In this document: one piece after another, positions 35,729 through 43,237 of the stretch
How the letters are laid out: each line of letters opens with the position of its first letter
How positions within the stretch are numbered: position 1 is the first letter of the stretch
Source of the DNA: Nocardia pneumoniae NBRC 100136
GTDB lineage: Bacteria; Actinomycetota; Actinomycetes; Mycobacteriales; Mycobacteriaceae
Direction of reading: 5' to 3'
Length of the DNA stretch: 59,653 nt
Assembly: GCF_000308755.1 (NCBI RefSeq)
Contig: NZ_BAGF01000051.1
Coordinates: forward strand, 1 to 59,653
Program-made: the position numbers and the translations under genes
The notes under the pieces: model-generated
The model's database searches: none
Seen by the model: only the letters and a program-made list of their open reading frames with translations
Told to the model about the DNA's origin: nothing

Positions 35729-36220
35729 TCAGGCGGTGCAGGCCGGGGACTGCTGGTTCAGGTTGGCCAGCGCCTGGCAGGCCCATGCCTTTTGGACCTT
35801 CCATTTGCCGCCGTCCAACACGAAGGGCACGTCGACCAGGTTCTCTTGGCCGTTGATGGTGAACTTGGCCTGTGCGGTGACGCTGTCGCCGAAGGCGGTG
35901 ACTCCGGTGACCACCACCGCGGCGTTGGACTGCCGGAACGCCTCCGCCAAGCGGTTCGGCAGTCCGGGGTCGGCCTCGATGCCCTGGACGGAGTCGAGTT
36001 TTTGCTCGTTCGGGATCGCGGGATCCAGCGCGCGCTGCAGTTGGGCATTGAGTTCGTCGACGGTGGGCGGGGCGGGTGTGGTGGCGGTCGCCGCGGCACC
36101 GGTCGTGGTGCGGGTCGGCGTCGAGTCGCTTTTTTCGTCGTCGCCGCAGGCGGCCACGCTGAGGGCGGCCGCTATGGCCAGGCCCGCGACGGCGATGCGT
36201 CCGGTCTTGCGAAGCTTCAA
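35729..36220 (-). CDS. Lipoprotein with MTB12-like domain
   Basis: The predicted product has 163 aa from TTG 36220, chosen because AAAGGA lies about 8 nt upstream and it gives a compact signal peptide. The peptide ends in the lipobox VAAC followed by GDDEKSD. A Thr/Ala/Pro linker leads to a domain (TVDELNAQLQRALDPAIPNEQKLDSVQG ... VDVPFVLDGGKWKVQKAWACQAL) resembling the C-terminal domain of the mycobacterial low-molecular-weight antigen MTB12. Cell-surface location; function unknown. The terminator at 35649 follows it. Confidence 0.75.
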   Translation of the reverse strand: MKLRKTGRIAVAGLAIAAALSVAACGDDEKSDSTPTRTTTGAAATATTPAPPTVDELNAQLQRALDPAIPNEQKLDSVQGIEADPGLPNRLAEAFRQSNAAVVVTGVTAFGDSVTAQAKFTINGQENLVDVPFVLDGGKWKVQKAWACQALANLNQQSPACTA

Positions 36221-36379
36221 CTGTTCGTCCTTTGCGTTCGGAGGATCCCCGGCGGTGCGAGGACACGAAACGGCCATGGGCAATCGAATGGCGAAGCTAC
36301 TGAGCGTGTTTGTGGGAACCCTGAGACTACTTTCTGGCCGCCGTGAGAGTTGGACGGCGGCGCCGACACGCGGGTCGCG

Positions 36380-37264
36380 CTACGCCGGAGACAGGTCCGA
36401 CGCCAGCGCGGAGACCAGGCCGGGGACCGCGGGATGGCGCGCGGCCACGCGCCAGGCCACCGCGTAGGTCACCACGAGCGGCGAGCCACGCAACGGGCGC
36501 CAGACCAGGCCGGGCAGCTCGGCCGCCCGCGCCGAACCGAGCCCGATCACGTCGGGCCGGAACGGCAGTACCGCCAGCATCTGCGCATGTCCCATCGCGC
36601 TGTCGCTGAGCCGTACTCGGGCGCCCTGGTCGGCCAGCGTGCGCAGCAGCGAATCATGCAGCCCCGCAGCGGATTCGCGCGCGAACAAGATCAGCTCCTG
36701 GCCGTCGAGGTCGGCTGGGGCGAGCAGCGGCACGCGCGCGAGCGGATGCCGCGCCGACATGAGGACGCCCAGTTCCTCGCGGGCGACCGCACGCTGCGCG
36801 AAACGGTCGGGCAACTCCACCGGCGTGCGAACCAGCGCAAGATCGACCTCGCCGTCGTCGAGCAGGCGAACCTGATCGGCGGTGGTTCCGCCGGTGAGCA
36901 CCATGCGGACACCCGGCAGCTGGGCGGCGAGCAGGGTATCGATGCGCGCGGGCAGCCCCGGTGGGACGCCGTTCAGCAGCCCGAGCCGGAACACCGGCGC
37001 ACCGGCGGCAGCCGCGCGCCTGGTCTCCCCGACCGCCTCGTCCATCGCGCGCAACACGGTCGTGCCGGTGCGCAGCAACACCGCACCGGCGGGCGTCAGC
37101 GCGACCCGCGGTTCCCGGACCAGCAGCGGGCCGCCGAGCTCCCGCTCGAGCACCTTGATCTGCTGACTGAGTGTGGGCGTCGAAATGAACAATCGCTCCG
37201 CGGCCCGACGGAAATGCAACTCCTCCGCCAGCACCACGAAGTAACGCAGCTGCCGCAATTCCAC
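36380..37264 (-). CDS. LysR-family transcriptional regulator
   Basis: The predicted product has 294 aa from ATG 37264. The N-terminal winged helix reads MELRQLRYFVVLAEELHFRRAAERLFISTPTLSQQIKVLERELG, a textbook LysR start. The remainder is the two-lobed effector domain. It starts 24 nt after the pdxS stop on the same strand, so it may be partly co-transcribed with pdxS. No divergent partner gene identifies its target. Confidence 0.93.
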   Translation of the reverse strand: MELRQLRYFVVLAEELHFRRAAERLFISTPTLSQQIKVLERELGGPLLVREPRVALTPAGAVLLRTGTTVLRAMDEAVGETRRAAAAGAPVFRLGLLNGVPPGLPARIDTLLAAQLPGVRMVLTGGTTADQVRLLDDGEVDLALVRTPVELPDRFAQRAVAREELGVLMSARHPLARVPLLAPADLDGQELILFARESAAGLHDSLLRTLADQGARVRLSDSAMGHAQMLAVLPFRPDVIGLGSARAAELPGLVWRPLRGSPLVVTYAVAWRVAARHPAVPGLVSALASDLSPA

Positions 37265-37288
37265 GCGGCAGACGCTACCGGCCCGCGC

Positions 37289-38191
37289 TCACCACCCGCG
37301 CTCGGCCAACCGGTGCGGCTGCGCGATCTCCTCGACGTTGATGCCGACCATGGCCTCGCCCAGACCGCGCGACACCTTCGCCAGCACGTCCGGGTCGTCG
37401 TAGAACGTGGTGGCCTTGACGATCGCGGCGGCGCGCTGGGCCGGGTTGCCGGACTTGAAGATGCCCGATCCCACGAACACGCCCTCGGCACCGAGCTGCA
37501 TCATCATCGCGGCGTCGGCCGGGGTCGCGATGCCGCCCGCGGTGAACAGCACGACCGGCAGCTTGCCGGTTTCGGCGATCTCGCGCACCAGCTCGTACGG
37601 CGCCTGCAGTTCCTTGGCCGCGACGAACAGCTCGTCCTCGGGCAGCGACGACAGCTTGCGGATCTCCTGACGGATCTTGCGCATATGCGTGGTCGCGTTG
37701 GACACGTCGCCGGTGCCCGCCTCGCCCTTCGAGCGAATCATGGCCGCGCCCTCGGTGATTCGGCGCAGCGCCTCACCCAGATTCGTCGCGCCGCAGACGA
37801 ACGGCACGGTGAAGTTCCACTTGTCGATGTGGTTGGCGTAGTCGGCCGGGGTGAGCACCTCGGACTCGTCGATGTAGTCGACGCCGAGGCTCTGCAGGAT
37901 CTGCGCCTCCACGAAGTGACCGATGCGGGCCTTCGCCATGACCGGGATGGAGACGGCGGAGATGATGCCCTCGATCATGTCCGGATCGCTCATCCGGGAC
38001 ACGCCGCCCTGCGCACGGATGTCGGCCGGAACGCGCTCCAGCGCCATCACCGCGACGGCGCCGGCGTCTTCGGCGATCTTGGCCTGCTCGGGCGTGACGA
38101 CATCCATGATCACCCCGCCCTTGAGCATCTCGGCCATGCCGCGCTTGACGCGGGCGGTGCCGACGGTCTGGGTGGTCTCGGGCGTGGTCAC
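37289..38191 (-). CDS. pdxS: Pyridoxal 5'-phosphate synthase lyase subunit PdxS
   Basis: The predicted product has 300 aa from GTG 38191, with GGAGGAG about 8 nt upstream. The family blocks are RVKRGMAEMLKGGVIMDV, VMALERVPADIRAQGGVSRMSDP, VMAKARIGHFVEAQ, DESEVLTPAD and GGIATPADAAMMMQLGAEGVFVGSGIF. It forms a dodecameric (beta/alpha)8 enzyme that builds PLP from ribose 5-phosphate, glyceraldehyde 3-phosphate and ammonia supplied by PdxT. Confidence 0.98.
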   Translation of the reverse strand: MTTPETTQTVGTARVKRGMAEMLKGGVIMDVVTPEQAKIAEDAGAVAVMALERVPADIRAQGGVSRMSDPDMIEGIISAVSIPVMAKARIGHFVEAQILQSLGVDYIDESEVLTPADYANHIDKWNFTVPFVCGATNLGEALRRITEGAAMIRSKGEAGTGDVSNATTHMRKIRQEIRKLSSLPEDELFVAAKELQAPYELVREIAETGKLPVVLFTAGGIATPADAAMMMQLGAEGVFVGSGIFKSGNPAQRAAAIVKATTFYDDPDVLAKVSRGLGEAMVGINVEEIAQPHRLAERGW

Positions 38192-38245
38192 GGCAAACTC
38201 CTCCAGGCAGGTGAGCCAATTGGTTGCTCGGATTCGAACGCCACG

Positions 38246-38274
38246 ATTCTAGGCGGCCACAAAAGGCCACTTGA
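38246..38274 (-). promoter_or_regulatory. Putative pdxS promoter with internal direct repeat
   Basis: On the minus strand TAGAAT (38246-38251) is a good -10, and TCAAGT (38269-38274) is a weak -35 at 17-nt spacing. Within the spacer GTGGCC-TTTT-GTGGCC (38255-38270) is a direct repeat with 10-nt period. Its location suggests a regulator that binds as a head-to-tail dimer, perhaps a MocR/PdxR-type protein, although no such gene is in the window. Confidence 0.45.
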
Positions 38275-38369
38275 TAGCCAGTCGGAGTGCACTGGACTGG
38301 TGTGACCCAGCCAGACGGCGCCCTACGCCGGGAGGGCTCGGCGAGCGTGCCGTCCCGGCGCGGCGTTTC

Positions 38370-38462
38370 TCACAGCGGGCCGACCACCAGCAACTGCGCC
38401 CAGTACTGCGCGGCGGCGGGGCCGAGCAGCGGCAACAGGAAATCGAACAGCAGGTACGACAT
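38370..38462 (-). CDS. Candidate 30-residue hydrophobic membrane peptide
   Basis: ATG 38462 follows GGAGGT (10 nt spacing) and encodes 30 residues, MSYLLFDFLLPLLGPAAAQY and then WAQLLVVGPL, before TGA. It is one Leu-rich hydrophobic segment with aromatic ends. The gene lies 147 nt downstream of the Nudix gene and 178 nt upstream of pdxS, all on the same strand. A possible -10 (TACCGT) with a 7-codon mini-frame lies further upstream. The good ribosome site and coherent hydrophobic sequence support a small protein, but conservation is untested. Confidence 0.45.
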   Translation of the reverse strand: MSYLLFDFLLPLLGPAAAQYWAQLLVVGPL

Positions 38463-38609
38463 GAACCAACTACCTCCACAACCGAGCAGGAACGGCCCCG
38501 CTTGCCGGGACCACGACGCCGGATTCCTCCGCGTCCGAGGACAGCACTACCCTCCGGCGCCCTGATTCATCGCGACGGTAGCACGATCGTGAAACATGAC
38601 ACATCCGCC

Positions 38610-39656
38610 TCAGCGGATGGAGCGGACCTCGGGGTCGATCGTGCCCGACGCGGCCTCTGCGGCTTCGGCGAGCAGCTCGTCGAGGTGATACGGGTACACG
38701 GTTTCACCGCCGCGGTCCAGCGCGACGATGTCGGCGGCCGTGCACCATTTGTGGCCGGTGATGGAGCGGCGTTCGATCACGGTCCGGTTCGCGGCGTGCG
38801 GTTCGAAACCGTGCGCTCGCAGGGCGAAGAACAACTCTTCCGACCGGATCAGCTCACCGTTGAAGGGGAATACCGCCACCCGCCGCCAGATCGGGCCGCG
38901 CAGGGCGGCCGGGTCGGCGCGGTATCCGGTTTCCTCGTAGAGCTCCCGCACCGCCGCGTCGCGCAGGCTCTCCCCCGGCTCCACCCCGCCGCCCACGGTG
39001 AACCAGAACGACACCTCCGGCGTCTTGGGGTCGTTGCCGCGCATCAGCAGGGTCCGGTCGTGCTCGTCGAACAGCACGACGCGGGCGGTGGTGCGGATGG
39101 TGTCGACCGCGAGGCCGGTGGACGCGGCGGGCGTGGCGCGCTCGGTGATCTCGAAATAGGTCGGCAGCGGGGCGGTGCCGCCCAGGTGCAGGATGCGGAC
39201 CGGGCGGCGGGTGCGCAGCGCGAGTGTGTCGCGCACGGCGTCGTTGTGGAAGCGGCGCGCGATGAGCACCCTGGCCTCGGCATCGGCCAGCTCGGCGACC
39301 AGTTGCGGACGGAGCATGTCGATGTCGACCGCCGACAGCGCCGAGGACAACTGGTTCTCCACCGTCTCCCGGTCGGCGCGACCGGCCCGCTCGGCGCGGT
39401 CCGCCAGCGCCGACAGCCGCCGGGCCTGCTCGGCCAGCTTCGGATCCGACACCGGGCCCGCGATGGCCATGGCGACCGACCTGGCCACCACCGCCCGTCG
39501 CGCCAACGCCGAGTCGAGGGCCTGCCAGGACAAATCGGAGCGCACGTGCAGCCGGTCGAGGCGATTGGCGGTCGAGTACGCCCACAGCCCGATCGCGATG
39601 ACCACCGCGGCGATCAGCGCGAGGACCAGGACGGTCGTCGCGGAGAAGGTGATCAT
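38610..39656 (-). CDS. Membrane-anchored LemA-like/Nudix hydrolase fusion
   Basis: The predicted product has 348 aa from ATG 39656, overlapping the pimA stop by 4 nt. An N-terminal membrane helix (residues about 7-27) leads into a LemA-like helical region of about 140 residues (RSDLSWQALDSALARRAVVARSV...). The C-terminal Nudix domain has a complete box GGGVEPGESLRDAAVRELYEETGY. It probably hydrolyses a nucleoside diphosphate derivative at the inner membrane face. Its fixed place after pimA in mycolic-acid bacteria suggests a link to envelope lipid synthesis, perhaps handling GDP-mannose or CDP-lipid by-products; this is inference. Confidence 0.85.
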   Translation of the reverse strand: MITFSATTVLVLALIAAVVIAIGLWAYSTANRLDRLHVRSDLSWQALDSALARRAVVARSVAMAIAGPVSDPKLAEQARRLSALADRAERAGRADRETVENQLSSALSAVDIDMLRPQLVAELADAEARVLIARRFHNDAVRDTLALRTRRPVRILHLGGTAPLPTYFEITERATPAASTGLAVDTIRTTARVVLFDEHDRTLLMRGNDPKTPEVSFWFTVGGGVEPGESLRDAAVRELYEETGYRADPAALRGPIWRRVAVFPFNGELIRSEELFFALRAHGFEPHAANRTVIERRSITGHKWCTAADIVALDRGGETVYPYHLDELLAEAAEAASGTIDPEVRSIR

Positions 39657-40777
39657 CCGGCGGCCCGCACCCTGGTGTCGCCCACGGTCACCGTCTCGTA
39701 CACGCGCAGGATCTGTTCGGCCACCACCGGCCAGTCGTACTCGCCCACCACCTGCGTCGCGGTGTGCACCAGCGCCTCCCTGCGCACCTCGTCGGTGAGC
39801 ACGGTGTGCAGGGCGGCGGCCAGAGCCGCCGAATCACCGACCGGGACGAGCATGCCCGCCGTGCCGTCGCGCAGGACCCGGCGGAACGCGTCCAGTTCAC
39901 TCGCCACCACGGGGGTGCCCGCGGCCATCGCCTCGATCAGGATGATGCCGAAGCTCTCACCGCCCAGGTTGGGCGCGACGTAGACGTCCGCGCTGCGCAT
40001 CGCCGAAGCCTTGTCCTCGTCGGACACCTGACCGAGGAAGCGCAGGTGCCCGGACAGCGCACCCGCCTCACGGCGCAGCCGGTCTTCGTCCCCGCGGCCC
40101 ACGATGAGGATCTCGACGTCGGGGTGGCCGCGCACCAGATCGGGCAGCGCGCCGAGCAAGACCTCCATCCCCTTGCGCGGCTCGTCGTAACGGCCCAGGA
40201 ACAGCACCGTCCCCCCGGCGCGGGGATAGCCCGGCAGCATCGGCGCCCTGGCGAACGCGGGCACATCGACGCCGTTGGGGATCTCCACCGCGTCCGAGCC
40301 CAACGCCTCCACCTGCCAGCGCCGCGCCAGCTCGGATACCGCGATGCGGCCGGCGATCTTCTCGTGATACGGCCGCAACACGCCCTGAAAAGTGCTCAGC
40401 ACCAACGATTTCGTCGTCGAGGTGTGGAAGGTCGCGACGATCGGCCCCTCGGCGATCTTCAGCGCCAGCATCGACAGACTCGGCGCGTTGGGCTCGTGGA
40501 TGTGCAGCACGTCGAAATCGTTGCCGTCGATCCATCGGCGAATCCTGGTGTAGGCCATCGGCCCGAACGACAATCGCGCCACCGACCCGTTGTAGGGGAT
40601 GGCGACCGCGCGTCCCGCCGATACCACGAACTCCGGCAGCGGCGTGCCGTCCGATGCGGGCGCCAGCACGCTCACCTTGTGCCCGCGTTCGATGAACACC
40701 CGCGCCAACTCGACGACATGCGCCTGCACTCCACCCGGGACGTCGAACGAATAGGGGCAGACCATGCCGATCTTCAT
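39653..40777 (-). CDS. pimA: Phosphatidylinositol alpha-mannosyltransferase PimA
   Basis: The predicted product has 374 aa from ATG 40777, overlapping the acyltransferase stop by 4 nt. This is a GT4 glycosyltransferase: KIGMVCPYSFDVPGGVQAHVVELAR at the N-terminus, LHIHEPNAPSLS, IPNGVDVPAF, FLGRYDEPRKGMEVLL, and the nucleotide-sugar site PNLGGESFGIILIEAMAAGTPVVAS. It transfers mannose from GDP-mannose to phosphatidylinositol at the cytoplasmic membrane face, the first step of PIM and lipoarabinomannan synthesis. Confidence 0.95.
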   Translation of the reverse strand: MKIGMVCPYSFDVPGGVQAHVVELARVFIERGHKVSVLAPASDGTPLPEFVVSAGRAVAIPYNGSVARLSFGPMAYTRIRRWIDGNDFDVLHIHEPNAPSLSMLALKIAEGPIVATFHTSTTKSLVLSTFQGVLRPYHEKIAGRIAVSELARRWQVEALGSDAVEIPNGVDVPAFARAPMLPGYPRAGGTVLFLGRYDEPRKGMEVLLGALPDLVRGHPDVEILIVGRGDEDRLRREAGALSGHLRFLGQVSDEDKASAMRSADVYVAPNLGGESFGIILIEAMAAGTPVVASELDAFRRVLRDGTAGMLVPVGDSAALAAALHTVLTDEVRREALVHTATQVVGEYDWPVVAEQILRVYETVTVGDTRVRAAG

Positions 40778-41742
40778 GTCGCTACGTCCCCCTGCTCGGC
40801 CCGGATGCTCGCCTGCGCGGCGGCGATCATGGCGCGCCGCTGCGGCGACAGGTCGCTCTCCCACAACGGTTGCAGCATGTGCCAATCCGCGGGATGCTCG
40901 GCGATATTCGCCGCGAAACGGTCCGCCAGTCGCTGGGTAGCCGCGGCGACGCCACCGGAAACGTCCAGCGGCGCCTCGGTTTTCAGGCCCCAGCCCTCAC
41001 GCCCTTCGGCGTCGACCTCGAACCACGCGTGCACCGGCAGCAGCGCCGCGCCGGTCTCGATGGCCAGCTTCGCCGCGCCCGCGGGCATCCAGGTGCGTTC
41101 ACCGAAGAACTGAACCGGAACGCCTTTGCCGGTGAGGTCGCGTTCGCCCATCAGGCACACGATCCTGTTCTGTCGCAGGCGGGCCGCCAGCTGCCGAAAC
41201 GGCGGCTGCTCGCCGCCGGTCAGCGGGAACACTTCGAAGCCGAGGCTCTCGCGGTAGGCGACGAACCGCTCGAACAGCGATTCCGGCTTCAGCCGCTCGG
41301 CCACGGTGGTGAGATTGCCGTAGTGCTGTACCAGCCAGACACCGGCCATGTCCCAGTTGCCGGAGTGCGGCAGCACGAAGATCACGCCGCGCCCCTCGGC
41401 GAGCGCGGCGTCGACGAACGGCAGACCGTCGACGAAATAGTCGATCGCGGAATGGTCCATCGCCGGGAGCCGGAACGCCTCGCGCCAGTACCGGGCGTAG
41501 GACCGCATGCTGGCGCGAATCAGCTCGTCCGGCACGTCCGCGGGAAGCACCCCCAGCACGCGGGCCAGGTTGCGGCGCAATTGATTCGGCGCACCGCCCG
41601 CGTGGAACTCCTGATTGGCGCGCCGGGCCACCCGGTCGCCGCCCCAGTCGAACAAACGCCGGGCAGTCGACTCCGGCAGCGCACGCACCAGCCGCCAGCC
41701 CGCCGCGTATCCGGCGGCACTGAGCTGCTCCCCGACGCTCAT
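40774..41742 (-). CDS. patA: Phosphatidylinositol mannoside acyltransferase
   Basis: The predicted product has 322 aa from ATG 41742. The lipid A acyltransferase-type catalytic motif H(x)4D is in LPHSGNWDMAGV (about residue 126), followed by GERDLTGKGVPVQFFGE and VHAWFEV. It adds a palmitoyl chain to the mannose of PIM1/PIM2. It lies between pgsA and pimA exactly as in mycobacteria, with a 4-nt overlap to pimA. Confidence 0.93.
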   Translation of the reverse strand: MSVGEQLSAAGYAAGWRLVRALPESTARRLFDWGGDRVARRANQEFHAGGAPNQLRRNLARVLGVLPADVPDELIRASMRSYARYWREAFRLPAMDHSAIDYFVDGLPFVDAALAEGRGVIFVLPHSGNWDMAGVWLVQHYGNLTTVAERLKPESLFERFVAYRESLGFEVFPLTGGEQPPFRQLAARLRQNRIVCLMGERDLTGKGVPVQFFGERTWMPAGAAKLAIETGAALLPVHAWFEVDAEGREGWGLKTEAPLDVSGGVAAATQRLADRFAANIAEHPADWHMLQPLWESDLSPQRRAMIAAAQASIRAEQGDVAT

Positions 41743-41848
41743 GCTGTGTCCTCTCGCGCGGGAGCGGAGCCCGCCATGGTCACGCAATCCATCGGCACAA
41801 ATGTCCGGACGCCACCGTCGACAGGTCGGCGCCCGGCACCAGGTGAGG

Positions 41849-42544
41849 TCACGACGGGAGCCCCGTGGCGTCGGCGGTTCCGGTGCCCGAATTCCGCAGC
41901 GGCGCGGCCGGTATCACAGTGCGCGCCCCCGGCGAATTCCGCACGGCCAGCACCCGCTGGACGACGGTGACGATGCTGAGCACCGCGAGAATCCACATGG
42001 CCACGTGGACGGCGTAGGTGAGCCATTCGATGTCCCAGTACCCGCCGATGCCCGTGAAACCGGCGCCGACCAGCACGATGATCAGGCGGTCCGGCCGTTC
42101 GATGAGGCCGCCGTCCGCGGACAGCCCGCTGGCTTCGGCGCGCGCCTTGGCGTAGGAGATCACCTGCGAGGTCACCAGGACGACGAGCGTCGCGACGAAC
42201 AGCGGTTTGTGCTGCTCGTGGTACACCGCCCACCACGCGAGGCCACCGAAGATAGCGCCGTCGGCGAGACGGTCACAGGTGGCGTCCAGCACGGCGCCGT
42301 ATTTCGTGCCGCCGCCGCGCGCCCTGGCCATCGCCCCGTCGAGCATGTCGAACATGACGAACAACCAGATCACCATGGTTCCCCAGAACAGGTGTCCGGT
42401 CGGGAACAGCGTGACCGCGGCGGCGATGGAAGCGGTGGTGCCGATCAGCGTCATGGCATCGGGGGTGAGGCCGGTGCCGACCAGCGCCCGGCCCAGCGGC
42501 GCCGTCGCCTTGGCGAACGCCTCCCGGCCGAAGAAACTCAGCAC
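41849..42544 (-). CDS. pgsA: Phosphatidylinositol (phosphate) synthase
   Basis: The predicted product has 231 aa from GTG 42544. The CDP-alcohol phosphotransferase signature DMLDGAMARARGGGTKYGAVLDATCD has all four metal-binding Asp residues. Six membrane helices are expected. It joins CDP-diacylglycerol with inositol 1-phosphate. Its GTG overlaps the stop of a 9-codon mini-frame that has the real Shine-Dalgarno, so translation may depend on re-initiation. Confidence 0.95.
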   Translation of the reverse strand: MLSFFGREAFAKATAPLGRALVGTGLTPDAMTLIGTTASIAAAVTLFPTGHLFWGTMVIWLFVMFDMLDGAMARARGGGTKYGAVLDATCDRLADGAIFGGLAWWAVYHEQHKPLFVATLVVLVTSQVISYAKARAEASGLSADGGLIERPDRLIIVLVGAGFTGIGGYWDIEWLTYAVHVAMWILAVLSIVTVVQRVLAVRNSPGARTVIPAAPLRNSGTGTADATGLPS

Positions 42545-42567
42545 GGCCGATCCGCCCGGTCGCTCAT
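42538..42567 (-). promoter_or_regulatory. Nine-codon mini-frame overlapping the pgsA start
   Basis: ATG 42567 overlaps the HIT stop codon (TAGATG), has GGAGG 5 nt upstream, and encodes MSDRADRPC. Its TGA overlaps the pgsA GTG as GTGCTGA. The strong ribosome site serves this mini-frame rather than pgsA directly, so termination and re-initiation may set PgsA output. Alternatively it marks a frame error in the sequence. Confidence 0.4.
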
Positions 42568-43167
42568 CTACGCCTCCTTCCAGGCCGCCGCGAGCAGCGC
42601 CCTGGTCTCCCGCAGCAATTGCGGCATCACCTTCACCCCGCCGATCACGGTGATGAAGTTCGCGTCACCGCCCCAGCGCGGCACGATGTGCTGGTGCAGG
42701 TGGTCGGCCAGCGAGCCGCCGGCCACCCCGCCGAGATTCAACCCGACGTTGAAGCCGTGCGGCCGGGACACCTTCTTCATCACCCGGATCGCCTGCTGGG
42801 TGAAGGCCATCAGTTCGGCGCTCTCGGCCTCGGTGAGGTCCTCCAGGTTGGCCACCTTGCGGTACGGCACCACCATCATGTGCCCGGGGTTGTACGGGTA
42901 CAGGTTGAGCACCGCGTACACCAGCTCACCCCGGGCGATCACCAATCCGTCCTCGTCGGACATCTTGGGAATATCGGTGAACGGATGTCCCGTCGAATCC
43001 TTGGGCCCCGTGGCCGCCTCCGCGATGTAGGACATGCGGTAGGGCGTCCACAGGCGCAACAGCCGATCCGGTTCCCCCGCGCCGGCGTCCACGATGGCGC
43101 CCTCTTCGGCCGAGGTCGCGGTCTGGTCCAGATCCGCGAGCCCGTCCGGCACCGTACGCTCGGTCAT
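42568..43167 (-). CDS. HIT-family hydrolase
   Basis: The predicted product has 199 aa from ATG 43167, with AAGGA upstream. The histidine triad is HLHQHIVPR near residue 155, preceded by NLYPYNPGHMMVVPYRKV, which matches the AP4A phosphorylase-like HIT group studied in mycobacteria (Rv2613c position between thrS and pgsA). It likely cleaves dinucleoside polyphosphates. It has an acidic N-terminal extension of about 35 residues. Confidence 0.93.
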   Translation of the reverse strand: MTERTVPDGLADLDQTATSAEEGAIVDAGAGEPDRLLRLWTPYRMSYIAEAATGPKDSTGHPFTDIPKMSDEDGLVIARGELVYAVLNLYPYNPGHMMVVPYRKVANLEDLTEAESAELMAFTQQAIRVMKKVSRPHGFNVGLNLGGVAGGSLADHLHQHIVPRWGGDANFITVIGGVKVMPQLLRETRALLAAAWKEA

Positions 43168-43237
43168 GCCCTGTCCTTCCGGGCATGAGCGGGGCCCTGC
43201 GTGGTGACGCTCCGCTGTCTCCTCCGGGCCTGACCGT

